Shown here in pieces: positions 26,480-33,838 of a DNA stretch of 40,937 bases. The notes below the pieces were generated by a model. That model worked only from the letters and a program-made list of their open reading frames with translations. It ran no database searches and was not told the DNA's origin. Positions within the stretch are counted from its first letter, which is position 1. Every line of letters starts with the position of its first letter. The translations under genes were made by a program, and so were the position numbers. This DNA comes from Mesorhizobium norvegicum (GTDB taxonomy: Bacteria > Pseudomonadota > Alphaproteobacteria > Rhizobiales > Rhizobiaceae). The DNA lies in NCBI RefSeq assembly GCF_004919685.1, contig NZ_SMYZ01000104.1, positions 1-40,937 on the forward strand. The letters are read 5' to 3'.

Positions 26480-27478
26480 ATGACCTCCGCCGTCTCCTTC
26501 CAGAAAGCTTCGCGCCATTTCGGCAGCGTGCGCGCCGTCGACGCGGTCGATCTCGACATCGCGCCGGGCGAATTCTTCGCCATGCTCGGGCCATCCGGTT
26601 CCGGCAAGACGACGTGCCTGCGCCTCATCGCCGGCTTCGAGCAGCCGACATCGGGCTCGATCTCGATCTTCGGCGAACGCGCCGAGGGCGTTCCGCCCTA
26701 TCGCCGCAACGTCAACACCGTGTTCCAGGACTATGCGCTGTTCCCGCATCTGAACGTGCTCGACAACGTTGCCTATGGCCTCATGGTCAAGGGCATCGGC
26801 AAGGCTGAACGGCACAAGGCGGCGGAAGAGGCGTTGTCACTGGTGCGGCTGCCCGGCTATGGCGCCCGCCGGCCCGGCCAGCTTTCCGGCGGCCAGCGCC
26901 AGCGTGTGGCACTCGCCCGTGCGCTGGTCAACCAGCCCAAGGTGCTGTTGCTCGACGAGCCGCTCGGCGCGCTCGACCTCAAATTGCGCGAGAACATGCA
27001 GGAGGAGCTGAAGTCGCTACAGAAGGCGCTTGGCATCACCTTCGTCTTCGTCACCCACGACCAGGGCGAAGCGCTGTCGATGGCCGACCGCGTCGCCGTC
27101 TTCAACGACGGCAAGATCATGCAGATCGGCACACCGGAGGATATCTACCAGCGGCCAAAGACCCGCTTCGTTGCCGATTTCGTCGGCTCCTCCAACGTGC
27201 TGCCGCCGGATTTCGTCCAGCGCTATTCCGGTCAGCATCGCTGGGGGAGTCTGCGCCCTGAATCCATTCGCGTCGGCCGCGCGGCAAGTGGCGAGGGCGT
27301 GTCCGCCCGCCTCGTCTCGACCAATTATCTAGGTGCCACGACCAAGCTGGCGCTCGACGCCGACGGGCTGCGGCTGCACGCCATCGTGCCGGCGGGCACC
27401 GCCTTGCCGGCCGAAGGCGAGGCGGTCGTGCTCACCTTCAATCGCGAGCACCTGCATCTGATGGACGAGCCGGCATGA
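26480..27478 (+). CDS. ydcT: Polyamine ABC importer ATPase subunit
   Basis: This 332-residue PotA-type ATPase has Walker A GPSGSGKTT (37-45), Q-loop VFQDYALFPH, signature LSGGQ (135-139), Walker B VLLLDEP (155-161), H-loop THDQ, and a C-terminal TOBE domain (about 255-330). It energises uptake of the YdcS ligand from the cytoplasmic side. Its stop overlaps the start of the next permease gene as ATGA. The 171-bp gap from ydcS is filled mostly by a palindromic repeat. Confidence 0.93.
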   Translation: MTSAVSFQKASRHFGSVRAVDAVDLDIAPGEFFAMLGPSGSGKTTCLRLIAGFEQPTSGSISIFGERAEGVPPYRRNVNTVFQDYALFPHLNVLDNVAYGLMVKGIGKAERHKAAEEALSLVRLPGYGARRPGQLSGGQRQRVALARALVNQPKVLLLDEPLGALDLKLRENMQEELKSLQKALGITFVFVTHDQGEALSMADRVAVFNDGKIMQIGTPEDIYQRPKTRFVADFVGSSNVLPPDFVQRYSGQHRWGSLRPESIRVGRAASGEGVSARLVSTNYLGATTKLALDADGLRLHAIVPAGTALPAEGEAVVLTFNREHLHLMDEPA

Positions 27479-28443
27479 GTCTCGACGCCGCCATGGTGCG
27501 TGCAACGGCGCCCGCCATCCTGCCGGGTAGCGGCGGTCTGCGTGGCGCGTTGTCGGACCTTTTCTGGCGCAAGCCGAAGGTCCTGCTGCTGCTCATGCTG
27601 TTGCCGCCCGTGCTGTGGCTCGGCATCGTCTATATTGGCTCGCTGTTCGCGCTCTTGGCGCAGAGCTTTTTCTCCATCGACGAGTTTTCCGGCCTCATCA
27701 ACCGCGAGTTCACGCTCAAGACCTATGGCGACCTGTTCCAGGCCGCCAATCTCGACATCATCCTGCGCACGGTGACGATGGCGGCCTTGGTCACGCTGGC
27801 CTCGGCCGTCATCGCTTTCCCCATCGCCTACTACGCGGCGCGTTATGCGCGCGGCCGCTGGAAGGCGCTGTTCTACCTCGGCATCATGCTGCCGCTGTGG
27901 TCGAGCTATCTGGTCAAGATCTATGCCTGGAAGCTGATCCTGGCCAAGGAAGGCATCCTCACCTGGCTGCTCGCCAAGCTGCATCTGTTGTGGGTGCTCG
28001 ACACCTGGCTGTCGCTGCCGGTCGTCGGCGGCAATTCGCTGTCGGTGTCGTTCACCGGCACCTTCATCGTCTTCGTCTATGTCTGGCTGCCGTTCATGAT
28101 CCTGCCGGTGCAGGCGGCGCTCGAGCGCGTGCCGGGCAATCTGGTCGAGGCCTCGTCCGATCTCGGCGCTTCGCCCGGCCAGACCTTTCGCAACGTGCTG
28201 TTCCCGCTGGCGCTGCCGGGCATCGTCGCCGGCTCGATCTTCACCTTCTCGCTGACGCTCGGCGATTACATCATCCCGCAGATCATCGGCACCTCGCGGC
28301 TGTTCATCGGCCAGGCGGTCTATTCGCAGCAAGGCACCGCCGGTAACATCCCGCTCGCCGCCGCCTTTACCGTGGTGCCGATCGTCATTATGGGCTTCTA
28401 CCTCTGGGGCGCCAAGCGCATGGGGGCCTTCGATGCGCTCTGA
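27475..28443 (+). CDS. ydcU: Polyamine ABC importer permease (PotB type)
   Basis: This 322-residue inner-membrane permease has about six helices and the EAA-loop coupling motif EASSDLGASPGQTFRNVLFP, where the ATPase docks. A longer cytoplasmic N-terminus and a large first periplasmic loop are typical of the PotB/YdcU type. It is translationally coupled to the ATPase gene before it (ATGA) and overlaps the next permease gene by 11 nt. Confidence 0.92.
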   Translation: MSLDAAMVRATAPAILPGSGGLRGALSDLFWRKPKVLLLLMLLPPVLWLGIVYIGSLFALLAQSFFSIDEFSGLINREFTLKTYGDLFQAANLDIILRTVTMAALVTLASAVIAFPIAYYAARYARGRWKALFYLGIMLPLWSSYLVKIYAWKLILAKEGILTWLLAKLHLLWVLDTWLSLPVVGGNSLSVSFTGTFIVFVYVWLPFMILPVQAALERVPGNLVEASSDLGASPGQTFRNVLFPLALPGIVAGSIFTFSLTLGDYIIPQIIGTSRLFIGQAVYSQQGTAGNIPLAAAFTVVPIVIMGFYLWGAKRMGAFDAL

Positions 28444-29248
28444 TGGTTCCCAGTCGGCTCCGCTCGGCCTGAAGATAGCCGCAGCCTGCGGTCTGCTGTT
28501 CCTGCATCTGCCGATCCTGCTGATCTTCGTCTATGCCTTCACTACCGAAGAAAAGAGCTTTGTCTGGCCACCGCCCGGCCTGACGACGCAATGGTTCGCC
28601 GTCACCTGGAACCGGCCGGATGTCTGGCAGGCGCTGTCGCTGTCGGTCAGGGTCGCGGCGATCTCGACGGCGATCGCGCTCGTCCTCGGCACGCTCTGTT
28701 CGGCGGCGGTGTCGCGAACAAAATTCTTCGGCCGCGAAACCATCTCGCTGCTGGTCATCCTGCCGATCGCGCTGCCCGGCATCATCACCGGCATCGCGCT
28801 GCGCTCGGCCTTTTCGCTTGCCGATATCCCGTTCTCATTCTGGACGATCGTGCTTGGCCACGCCACCTTCTGCGTGGTGGTCGTCTACAACAACGCCGTC
28901 GCCCGTTTCCGCCGCACCTCCGGTTCGATGATCGAGGCATCGATGGATCTCGGCGCCGACGGCTTCCAGACCTTCCGCCATGTCGTGCTGCCCAACATCG
29001 CCACGGCACTGCTTGCCGGCGGCATGCTGGCCTTCGCTTTGTCCTTCGACGAGGTGATCGTCACCACCTTCACGGCCGGCCAGCAGCAGACGCTGCCGAT
29101 CTGGATGCTGGAAGAGCTGATCCGTCCGCGCCAGCGCCCGGTCACCAATGTCGTCGCCATGGTCGTGGTGCTGGTGACGCTGCTGCCGATCCTTGCCGCC
29201 TATTACCTCACTCGCGACGGCGACCAGATTGCGGGCAGTGGAAAATGA
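28433..29248 (+). CDS. ydcV: Polyamine ABC importer permease (PotC type)
   Basis: This 271-residue permease has six helices and the EAA-loop EASMDLGADGFQTFRHVVLP. The shorter N-terminus is typical of the PotC/YdcV partner, which pairs with YdcU to form the membrane channel. Its 11-nt overlap with ydcU and shared strand make it part of the same operon. A palindromic repeat separates it from patD. Confidence 0.92.
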   Translation: MRSDGSQSAPLGLKIAAACGLLFLHLPILLIFVYAFTTEEKSFVWPPPGLTTQWFAVTWNRPDVWQALSLSVRVAAISTAIALVLGTLCSAAVSRTKFFGRETISLLVILPIALPGIITGIALRSAFSLADIPFSFWTIVLGHATFCVVVVYNNAVARFRRTSGSMIEASMDLGADGFQTFRHVVLPNIATALLAGGMLAFALSFDEVIVTTFTAGQQQTLPIWMLEELIRPRQRPVTNVVAMVVVLVTLLPILAAYYLTRDGDQIAGSGK

Positions 29249-29252
29249 ATCA

Positions 29253-29334
29253 GCGAATAGGGAGTAGCGAATAGCGAATAGGGATCATCGACGGTCGAAC
29301 CCTACTCGCTACTCGCTATTCGCTACTCGCTCCT
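29253..29334. repeat. Inverted repeat built of GCGAATAG/GAGTAGC units between ydcV and patD
   Basis: The left arm (about 29253-29284) carries GCGAATAGGGAGTAGCGAAT-type units and the right arm (about 29298-29334) carries CTACTCGCTATTCGCTACTC-type units. They pair into a long stem with a roughly 13-nt loop. Within each arm the 7-9-bp AGCGAATAG word is itself tandemly repeated. It lies between two genes of one operon, so it may act as an mRNA processing or stabilising element. Confidence 0.75.
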
Positions 29335-29351
29335 GTTCAAGGAGAACCTAC

Positions 29352-30779
29352 ATGGACACTCAAATGCTGATCGGCTCGAAATTCGAGAAGGGTACCGAGA
29401 CCGAGGAGCCGATCCTCAATCCAAAGACCGGGGCGACCATCCTCAACCTGCCCGAGGCCAGCCAGACGCAGATCGAGGCAGCGGTCACTGCCGCCGAACA
29501 AGCGTTCGTCACGTGGTCGCGCACCACGCCGGCGCAGCGCTCCGGCTATTTGCTGAAGATCGCTGACCGCATCGAGGCCGACGCGAAGGAGTTCGCGACG
29601 CTCGAGGCGCTCAATTGCGGCAAGCCAATCAACGCCGTGCTCAATGACGAAATCCCGGCCATCGTCGATTGCTACCGCTTCTTCGCGGGCGCCGTCCGTT
29701 CGATGCCGGGCGTCGTCGCCGGCGAATACATTCCCGGCCACACGTCGATGGTCCGCCGCGACGCCATCGGCATCGTCGCTTCCATCGCGCCGTGGAACTA
29801 TCCGCTGATGATGATGGCCTGGAAGCTGGCGCCGGCGATCGCCGGCGGCAACACCGTGGTCTTCAAGCCGTCCGAGCAGACACCGCTGACGGCGCTGAAG
29901 CTTGCCAAGATCCTGGCGGAAATCCTGCCCGAGGGCGTCGTCAATGTCGTTCTCGGCCGCGGCGACAGCGTCGGCAACACGCTGATCAATCACCCCAAGG
30001 TCAACATGATCTCGATCACCGGCGACGTCGCCACCGGCAAGAAGGTGCTGCAGGCGGCCGCCAAGTCGGTCAAGCGCACGCATCTCGAGCTCGGCGGCAA
30101 GGCGCCGGTCATCGTCTTCGACGACGCCGACCTCGGCGCCGTCGTCAACGGGTTGCGCGCCTTCGGCTACTACAATGCCGGCCAGGACTGCACCGCCGCC
30201 TGCCGCATCTATGCCGGCAAGAAAATCTACGACAAACTCGTCGCCGATCTGTCCTCGGCCGTCTCGACCATCAAGTACAATCGTCCGGACGACACGGAAA
30301 ACGAGATCGGGCCGCTGATTTCGCGCCGCCAGCGCGACCGCGTCTCGAGCTTCGTCGAGCGCGCTTCGGAACTGAAGCACATCGAGATCACCACCGGCGG
30401 CAAGCCGGGCGAGGGTTCCGGCTTCTACTACCAGCCGACCGTCGTTGCAGGCGCCCTGCAGGAAGACGAGATCGTGCGCCGCGAAGTGTTTGGGCCGGTC
30501 GTCTCCATCACCCGTTTTTCGGAAGTCGACGAGGCGGTGAACTGGGCCAACGACAGCGACTATGGCCTGGCGTCGTCGGTATGGACCAAGGACGTCTCGC
30601 GCGCCATGGCGACGGCCGCCCGCCTGCAATATGGCTGCACCTGGATCAACACGCATTTCATGCTGACCAACGAGATGCCGCATGGCGGATTGAAGCAATC
30701 CGGCTACGGCAAGGACATGTCGCTCTACGCGCTGGAGGACTACACCGCCGTCCGCCATGTGATGGTGGCCCACGGCTAG
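29352..30779 (+). CDS. patD: Gamma-aminobutyraldehyde dehydrogenase
   Basis: This 475-residue NAD-dependent aldehyde dehydrogenase is close to E. coli PatD/YdcW through its length, with NCGKPINAVLNDEIPAIVD, PWNYPLMMMAWKLAPA, LELGGKAPVIVFDDAD and NAGQDCTAACRIYA. Catalytic Cys280, Glu246 and Asn149 are in place. The enzyme oxidises 4-aminobutanal, made from putrescine by transamination or oxidation, to GABA in the cytoplasm. An AAGGAG site precedes the start. Its place behind ydcSTUV matches E. coli and supports putrescine as the imported substrate; no putrescine aminotransferase gene is in the window. Confidence 0.95.
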   Translation: MDTQMLIGSKFEKGTETEEPILNPKTGATILNLPEASQTQIEAAVTAAEQAFVTWSRTTPAQRSGYLLKIADRIEADAKEFATLEALNCGKPINAVLNDEIPAIVDCYRFFAGAVRSMPGVVAGEYIPGHTSMVRRDAIGIVASIAPWNYPLMMMAWKLAPAIAGGNTVVFKPSEQTPLTALKLAKILAEILPEGVVNVVLGRGDSVGNTLINHPKVNMISITGDVATGKKVLQAAAKSVKRTHLELGGKAPVIVFDDADLGAVVNGLRAFGYYNAGQDCTAACRIYAGKKIYDKLVADLSSAVSTIKYNRPDDTENEIGPLISRRQRDRVSSFVERASELKHIEITTGGKPGEGSGFYYQPTVVAGALQEDEIVRREVFGPVVSITRFSEVDEAVNWANDSDYGLASSVWTKDVSRAMATAARLQYGCTWINTHFMLTNEMPHGGLKQSGYGKDMSLYALEDYTAVRHVMVAHG

Positions 30780-30825
30780 CGCTTGAGCGCGCAGTACAAG
30801 CATTCAAAACCAGGGAGGAAGAACC

Positions 30826-31311
30826 ATGCATCGCCGCCAGTTTCTGACATCCGCAGCCGTTGCCGCCACGCTCTTCGTGGCGGCGCCGTCCTTTGCCGCC
30901 GACACAGCGCAATCGGTGGTCGAAGCTTATGTCGCCGCCTGGAATGCGCATGACTCGGCCAAGGCGGCCGGCTACTTCGCCGACGACGTCACCTACTACG
31001 ACGCTTCTGTCGGCAAGCCCGTCACGGGTCGGGAGGCCGCCAAGACCGGCGTCATCGACAATTTCCTCAAGGCCGTCCCCGACGCGGTTTGGACGATGAA
31101 GGGTGTGCCCGTCGTGGAGGGCGACCGTGTCTCGTTCGAATGGGAATTTTCCGGCACCAACACCGGCGCCTGGGCCGACGGCACCGCTGCCACCGGCAAG
31201 AAGTTTTCCTTCACCGGTGCCTCGATGTTCTCGATCAAGGACGGCAAGATCGCGACCCAGAGCGACTATTACGACGCACTCGGCTTCTACAAGCAGCTTG
31301 GCCTGATGTAG
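30826..31311 (+). CDS. Secreted SnoaL/NTF2-like protein
   Basis: This 161-residue protein has an N-terminal export signal with a twin-arginine-like start (MHRRQFLTSAAVAATL, probable cleavage near APSFA) and a SnoaL-like cone-shaped domain (VVEAYVAAWNAHDSAKAAGY; GREAAKTGVIDNFLKAVPDA; DGKIATQSDYYDALGFYKQ). Family members are small binding proteins or cyclases/isomerases. A GGAGG site precedes the start and it lies 46 bp behind patD on the same strand, so it may be co-transcribed. Function unknown. Confidence 0.85.
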   Translation: MHRRQFLTSAAVAATLFVAAPSFAADTAQSVVEAYVAAWNAHDSAKAAGYFADDVTYYDASVGKPVTGREAAKTGVIDNFLKAVPDAVWTMKGVPVVEGDRVSFEWEFSGTNTGAWADGTAATGKKFSFTGASMFSIKDGKIATQSDYYDALGFYKQLGLM

Positions 31312-31326
31312 CAGCGCCGTCTGCTT

Positions 31327-31354
31327 CCCTTCTCCCCGTTGCCGGGGAGAAGGG
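31327..31354. repeat. Perfect 12-bp stem hairpin of the CCTTCTCCCCG family
   Basis: CCCTTCTCCCCG (31327-31338) and CGGGGAGAAGGG (31343-31354) flank a TTGC loop between two convergent genes. It shares its stem with the repeats at 4208 and 6958 and probably ends transcription in both directions. Confidence 0.75.
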
Positions 31355-31363
31355 CGTCGGCCA

Positions 31364-31678
31364 CTACTCCACGATGCGATAGATGTTCCACAGGCTGGTG
31401 CCCGACACGACATAGGGCTCCATCTCCTTGCCCCATTTGGCGTGCGCGTCGATCTTGCCGATCTTGGCAAACATCGCCTCCAGCTGGGCCAGGCTCTCGA
31501 CCTGGTGATGCGACTCGACCGTCGCTTCTCGGGCGCCGATCGATCCGGTCATGATCTGGAACTTGAGGTCAGCGATACCGACCTGCGAGCCGATCTCGCG
31601 TTCCCATTTCTTCAACAGTTCGAGCACGGTCTGCTTGTGCCCGAACTTGGCGTCGATCTGCCATCTGGCGCTGAACAT
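31364..31678 (-). CDS. Small conserved protein, probable dimeric alpha/beta-barrel fold
   Basis: This 104-residue cytoplasmic protein has a GGAGG ribosome site 7 nt before its ATG. The pattern FSARWQIDAKFGHKQTVLEL, then LKFQIMTGSIGAREATVESH, VESLAQLEAMFAKI and a C-terminal VVSGTSLWNIYRIVE resembles NIPSNAP/EthD-like ferredoxin-fold barrels. No catalytic motif stands out. It lies between a secreted SnoaL protein (convergent) and a second SnoaL-like gene on the same strand, 40 bp upstream. Function unknown. Confidence 0.7.
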   Translation of the reverse strand: MFSARWQIDAKFGHKQTVLELLKKWEREIGSQVGIADLKFQIMTGSIGAREATVESHHQVESLAQLEAMFAKIGKIDAHAKWGKEMEPYVVSGTSLWNIYRIVE

Positions 31679-31718
31679 GTTGGTTTCCTCCGAGATTGCG
31701 GTTGAGCCCGCGATTGAT

Positions 31719-32081
31719 CTACTCGTCCCAGGCCTGCACGACGGTCTGCCGTGCGATCCGCCCGTTCTTCAGCTCCAGCATCGCCGCGGCGAACACTTTC
31801 GTGCCGTCCGGATAGGCGCAGGCCTCGGTGAAGGCGAGGCTGTCGCCGTCGGCGATGGTGGTATCGACCTTGTGGGTCATCGCCCGGCTGCAAATATCGT
31901 CCCAGAATGTTGTGATCGCCGCGCGTCCGCGGATCTCGCGCGGCTTGCTCGGTGGGTTGTTGCGGTCAATCACCTGCACCAGCGCGTCGTCGGCATAGAA
32001 GCTCGACAGCATCTTGCCGTCACGGCCTTCGATCGCCTTCTTGATCGCCGCGCCATCCACTGTTTGGGTCTTGGTCGGCAT
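31719..32081 (-). CDS. SnoaL/DUF4440-like NTF2-fold protein
   Basis: This 120-residue cytoplasmic protein has an NTF2-like fold: helix KKAIEGRDGKMLSSFYADDA, strands with VQVIDRNNPP, helix GRAAITTFWDDI and strands AFTEACAYPDGTKVFAAAML, ELKNGRIARQTVVQAWDE. The ATG at 32081 is chosen for GGAGG 5 nt upstream; ATGs at 32093 and 32132 lack such a site. It is followed by the small alpha/beta-barrel gene and preceded by a decayed AhpD-type gene. Ligand unknown. Confidence 0.78.
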   Translation of the reverse strand: MPTKTQTVDGAAIKKAIEGRDGKMLSSFYADDALVQVIDRNNPPSKPREIRGRAAITTFWDDICSRAMTHKVDTTIADGDSLAFTEACAYPDGTKVFAAAMLELKNGRIARQTVVQAWDE

Positions 32082-32164
32082 TTCATCCTCCATTGGCCCG
32101 TCTGATTTCCGGGCGTTCGATTGATCGGACACTGCCCGGCATGAGCGCCAGGCAGCAACTTTCG

Positions 32165-32430
32165 TTACTGCGACTTGGCCTTGACGGCCGCGAACACGTC
32201 ATCGGTCTGCTTCTTGAAGGCCGTGAGATCGACCTAGCTGCCGTCGAGCATCGTCGACCAGTGGCGCACGATGGCCAGCGCCACCTCCTCCTTGATCTCC
32301 TCGTCGCTGGCGCCGTTGAGCTTGGCCGCTTCGGTGTGGAAATAGATGCAGCACTGGCATGGGATCTGCGACGCGACGGCGAGGCCCAACAGGCCCTTGG
32401 TCTTGCCGTCAAGCGCGGTCTTTGGGTTGA
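32165..32430 (-). pseudogene. AhpD/carboxymuconolactone-decarboxylase-family remnant with internal TAG
   Basis: The minus-strand frame ending with TAA at 32165-32167 reads as an AhpD-like protein: NPKTALDGKTKGLLGLAVAS, then the redox motif C-Q-C-C-x3-H in PCQCCIYFHTEAAKLNGAS, DEEIKEEVALAIVRHWSTML and DVFAAVKAKSQ. An in-frame TAG at 32234-32236 interrupts LDGS-VDLTAF, and the 5' end is missing: coding sense stops near 32430 where another gene fragment begins. Intact relatives are thiol peroxidase-type or reductase-coupled proteins. Probably dead unless the TAG is read through. Confidence 0.75.
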
Positions 32431-32634
32431 CAGCCGCTTCAGGAGGCGGCTGTAGCCCTCGTCTTCCCAGTGCAGGTCGAGGTTGGAAATGAAGCCCGGC
32501 ACGAAGACGAGATCGAACGACCCCTGGCCGACCACCTGATAGGCGATCCGCACATCGCCGCTAAGGGCGTATCGGGTCTCGATCGGCCTCACGAGGTTTT
32601 CCGCCCGGCCTGACGATTTCTGATCGTCAACCAT
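32431..32634 (-). pseudogene. 5' fragment of an alpha/beta-hydrolase (adenylate-cyclase-associated type)
   Basis: From an ATG at 32634 the frame reads VRPIETRYALSGDVRIAYQV and VVGQGSFDLVFVPGFISNLD, LHWEDEGYSRLLKRLS, the first strand-and-loop part of the alpha/beta-hydrolase module often fused to class III adenylate cyclases. It lacks the nucleophile Ser, the catalytic His and everything beyond about 65 residues. After RLLKRLS the family match jumps into the AhpD remnant in another frame, so a deletion joined two genes. The rest of the combined open frame is not protein-like. Confidence 0.75.
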
Positions 32635-32704
32635 AGCAGAGCAGCGCCGATTGCGGCAGCTCAAACTTTAGCGGCGCCGAATATAAGCCAGCGCGGCTCG
32701 ACGT

Positions 32705-33016
32705 TTATTTCTGCAAGGCGGCGACGTCTCCAGGGAAGGCCTTGAGCCCGAGTTTGAGGTCGGCCTCAACCGGTGTGATCGGCCGCCTGATCCTGGCGGA
32801 GGCGGCCACCACCAACTCGTTGAAGTTCTCGGTGCCGCCGTCCAGCATCTCGAACAGCTGCCGCCGCATCCTCGGCTCCCAGAACTTGTTAATGTGCTCG
32901 GCGACGCCGGCAATGCCTTCCTCGCGCGGCTTCGAATGGAAGAAATCGGCGATCTGGTTTGCCATGCGCACCAGCTTCTCGCCGGTGCTCATGATGTGTT
33001 CTTCGTCATGCGACAT
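32705..33016 (-). CDS. fdsD: Formate dehydrogenase delta subunit
   Basis: This 103-residue cytoplasmic protein has the FdsD pattern KLVRMANQIADFFHSKPREE, then GVAEHINKFWEPRMRRQLFE and LVVAASARIRRP. FdsD proteins take part in assembly or activity of the NAD-dependent molybdenum formate dehydrogenase. The ATG at 33016 has GGAG 8 nt upstream and overlaps the fdhD stop by 11 nt; a second ATG at 32992 would be shorter. It is the last gene of the fds operon. Confidence 0.9.
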   Translation of the reverse strand: MSHDEEHIMSTGEKLVRMANQIADFFHSKPREEGIAGVAEHINKFWEPRMRRQLFEMLDGGTENFNELVVAASARIRRPITPVEADLKLGLKAFPGDVAALQK

Positions 33017-33836
33017 GCTTGGCAACTCCGCAAACCACCCGGTCTGGGTGGGTGAAAATATCAAAATCGTCGCCGCGAACCAGCGCCACCAGCGTCATGC
33101 CGGCCTCCTGCGCCGTGCGGATGGCCAGTGCGGTCGGCGCCGAGACGGCGATGATGAAGGCGGAGCCGATGGCCGCCGTCTTCTGCACCATTTCGACCGA
33201 AACCCGCGACGTCACCACGACAGCACCGGATGCGCCATCGATGCCGGCCCTGGCCAGCGCGCCGGCCAGCTTGTCCAGCGCATTGTGACGGCCGACATCT
33301 TCGCGCGCCATGACGATGCCCTTGCCAGGCACATAGAAACCGGCGGCGTGCACCGCTCCGGTCTCTGTGTGAAGCGGCTGCACTTTCGACAGAAGCTTGA
33401 CCGAGCGGACGATGTCGTCGGCATCAAGTGTAAGCTTTGACGCACCAACCGCATCGACCGAGCGCATCGCTTCCTCGATCGATTCGATGCCGCAGAGCCC
33501 GCAGCCGACCGGCCCGGCCAGCCGGCGCCGCCGTGCTTCAAAGCGCGTGTTGGCGGTGTCCTTCAACCGGATCTGGATGTCGATGCCGGCGCCATGGTCC
33601 TCGACCTCGATGGCTTCGATCTCGTCAGGCAAGGCGATGATGCCTTCGGTCAGCGAGAAGCCGAGCGCGAAATCCTCGAAATCGGCCGGGCTTGCCATCA
33701 TCACCGCATGCGTGGTGCCGGCAAAGGAGAACGCCACCGGCGTCTCTTCCGGCACCATCCGGTCGGCAGCCGTCGTGCCGACCGCGCGGCGCGCCAGCCG
33801 CGATACCTGCGTCGTGGCTTTGCGGCGCGCGCTCAA
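33006..33836 (-). CDS. fdhD: Formate dehydrogenase accessory sulfurtransferase FdhD
   Basis: FdhD moves sulfur from a cysteine desulfurase to the molybdenum cofactor of formate dehydrogenase, a step needed for activity. The 276-residue protein has the CGLCG redox loop (Cys112, Cys115), ALGFSLTEGI near 58-67 and the C-terminal VTSRVSVEMVQKTAAIG and REDVGRHNALDK segments. The start is TTG at 33836, two bases after the fdsA stop, with GGAG 5 nt upstream; no ATG/GTG lies suitably nearby. It overlaps fdsD by 11 nt. Confidence 0.94.
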   Translation of the reverse strand: MSARRKATTQVSRLARRAVGTTAADRMVPEETPVAFSFAGTTHAVMMASPADFEDFALGFSLTEGIIALPDEIEAIEVEDHGAGIDIQIRLKDTANTRFEARRRRLAGPVGCGLCGIESIEEAMRSVDAVGASKLTLDADDIVRSVKLLSKVQPLHTETGAVHAAGFYVPGKGIVMAREDVGRHNALDKLAGALARAGIDGASGAVVVTSRVSVEMVQKTAAIGSAFIIAVSAPTALAIRTAQEAGMTLVALVRGDDFDIFTHPDRVVCGVAKHVA

Positions 33837-33838
33837 GA

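Noticed and set aside
29337..30803. 488-codon open frame antisense to patD
   Set aside because: It mirrors the codon pattern of a firmly identified aldehyde dehydrogenase and has no family features; long antisense frames are expected at this GC content.
32083..32664. Single 193-residue protein spanning the hydrolase and AhpD remnants
   Set aside because: Only the first 65 residues resemble a family; after the junction the frame is Arg/Ser/Pro-rich noise, while real AhpD sense is in another frame.
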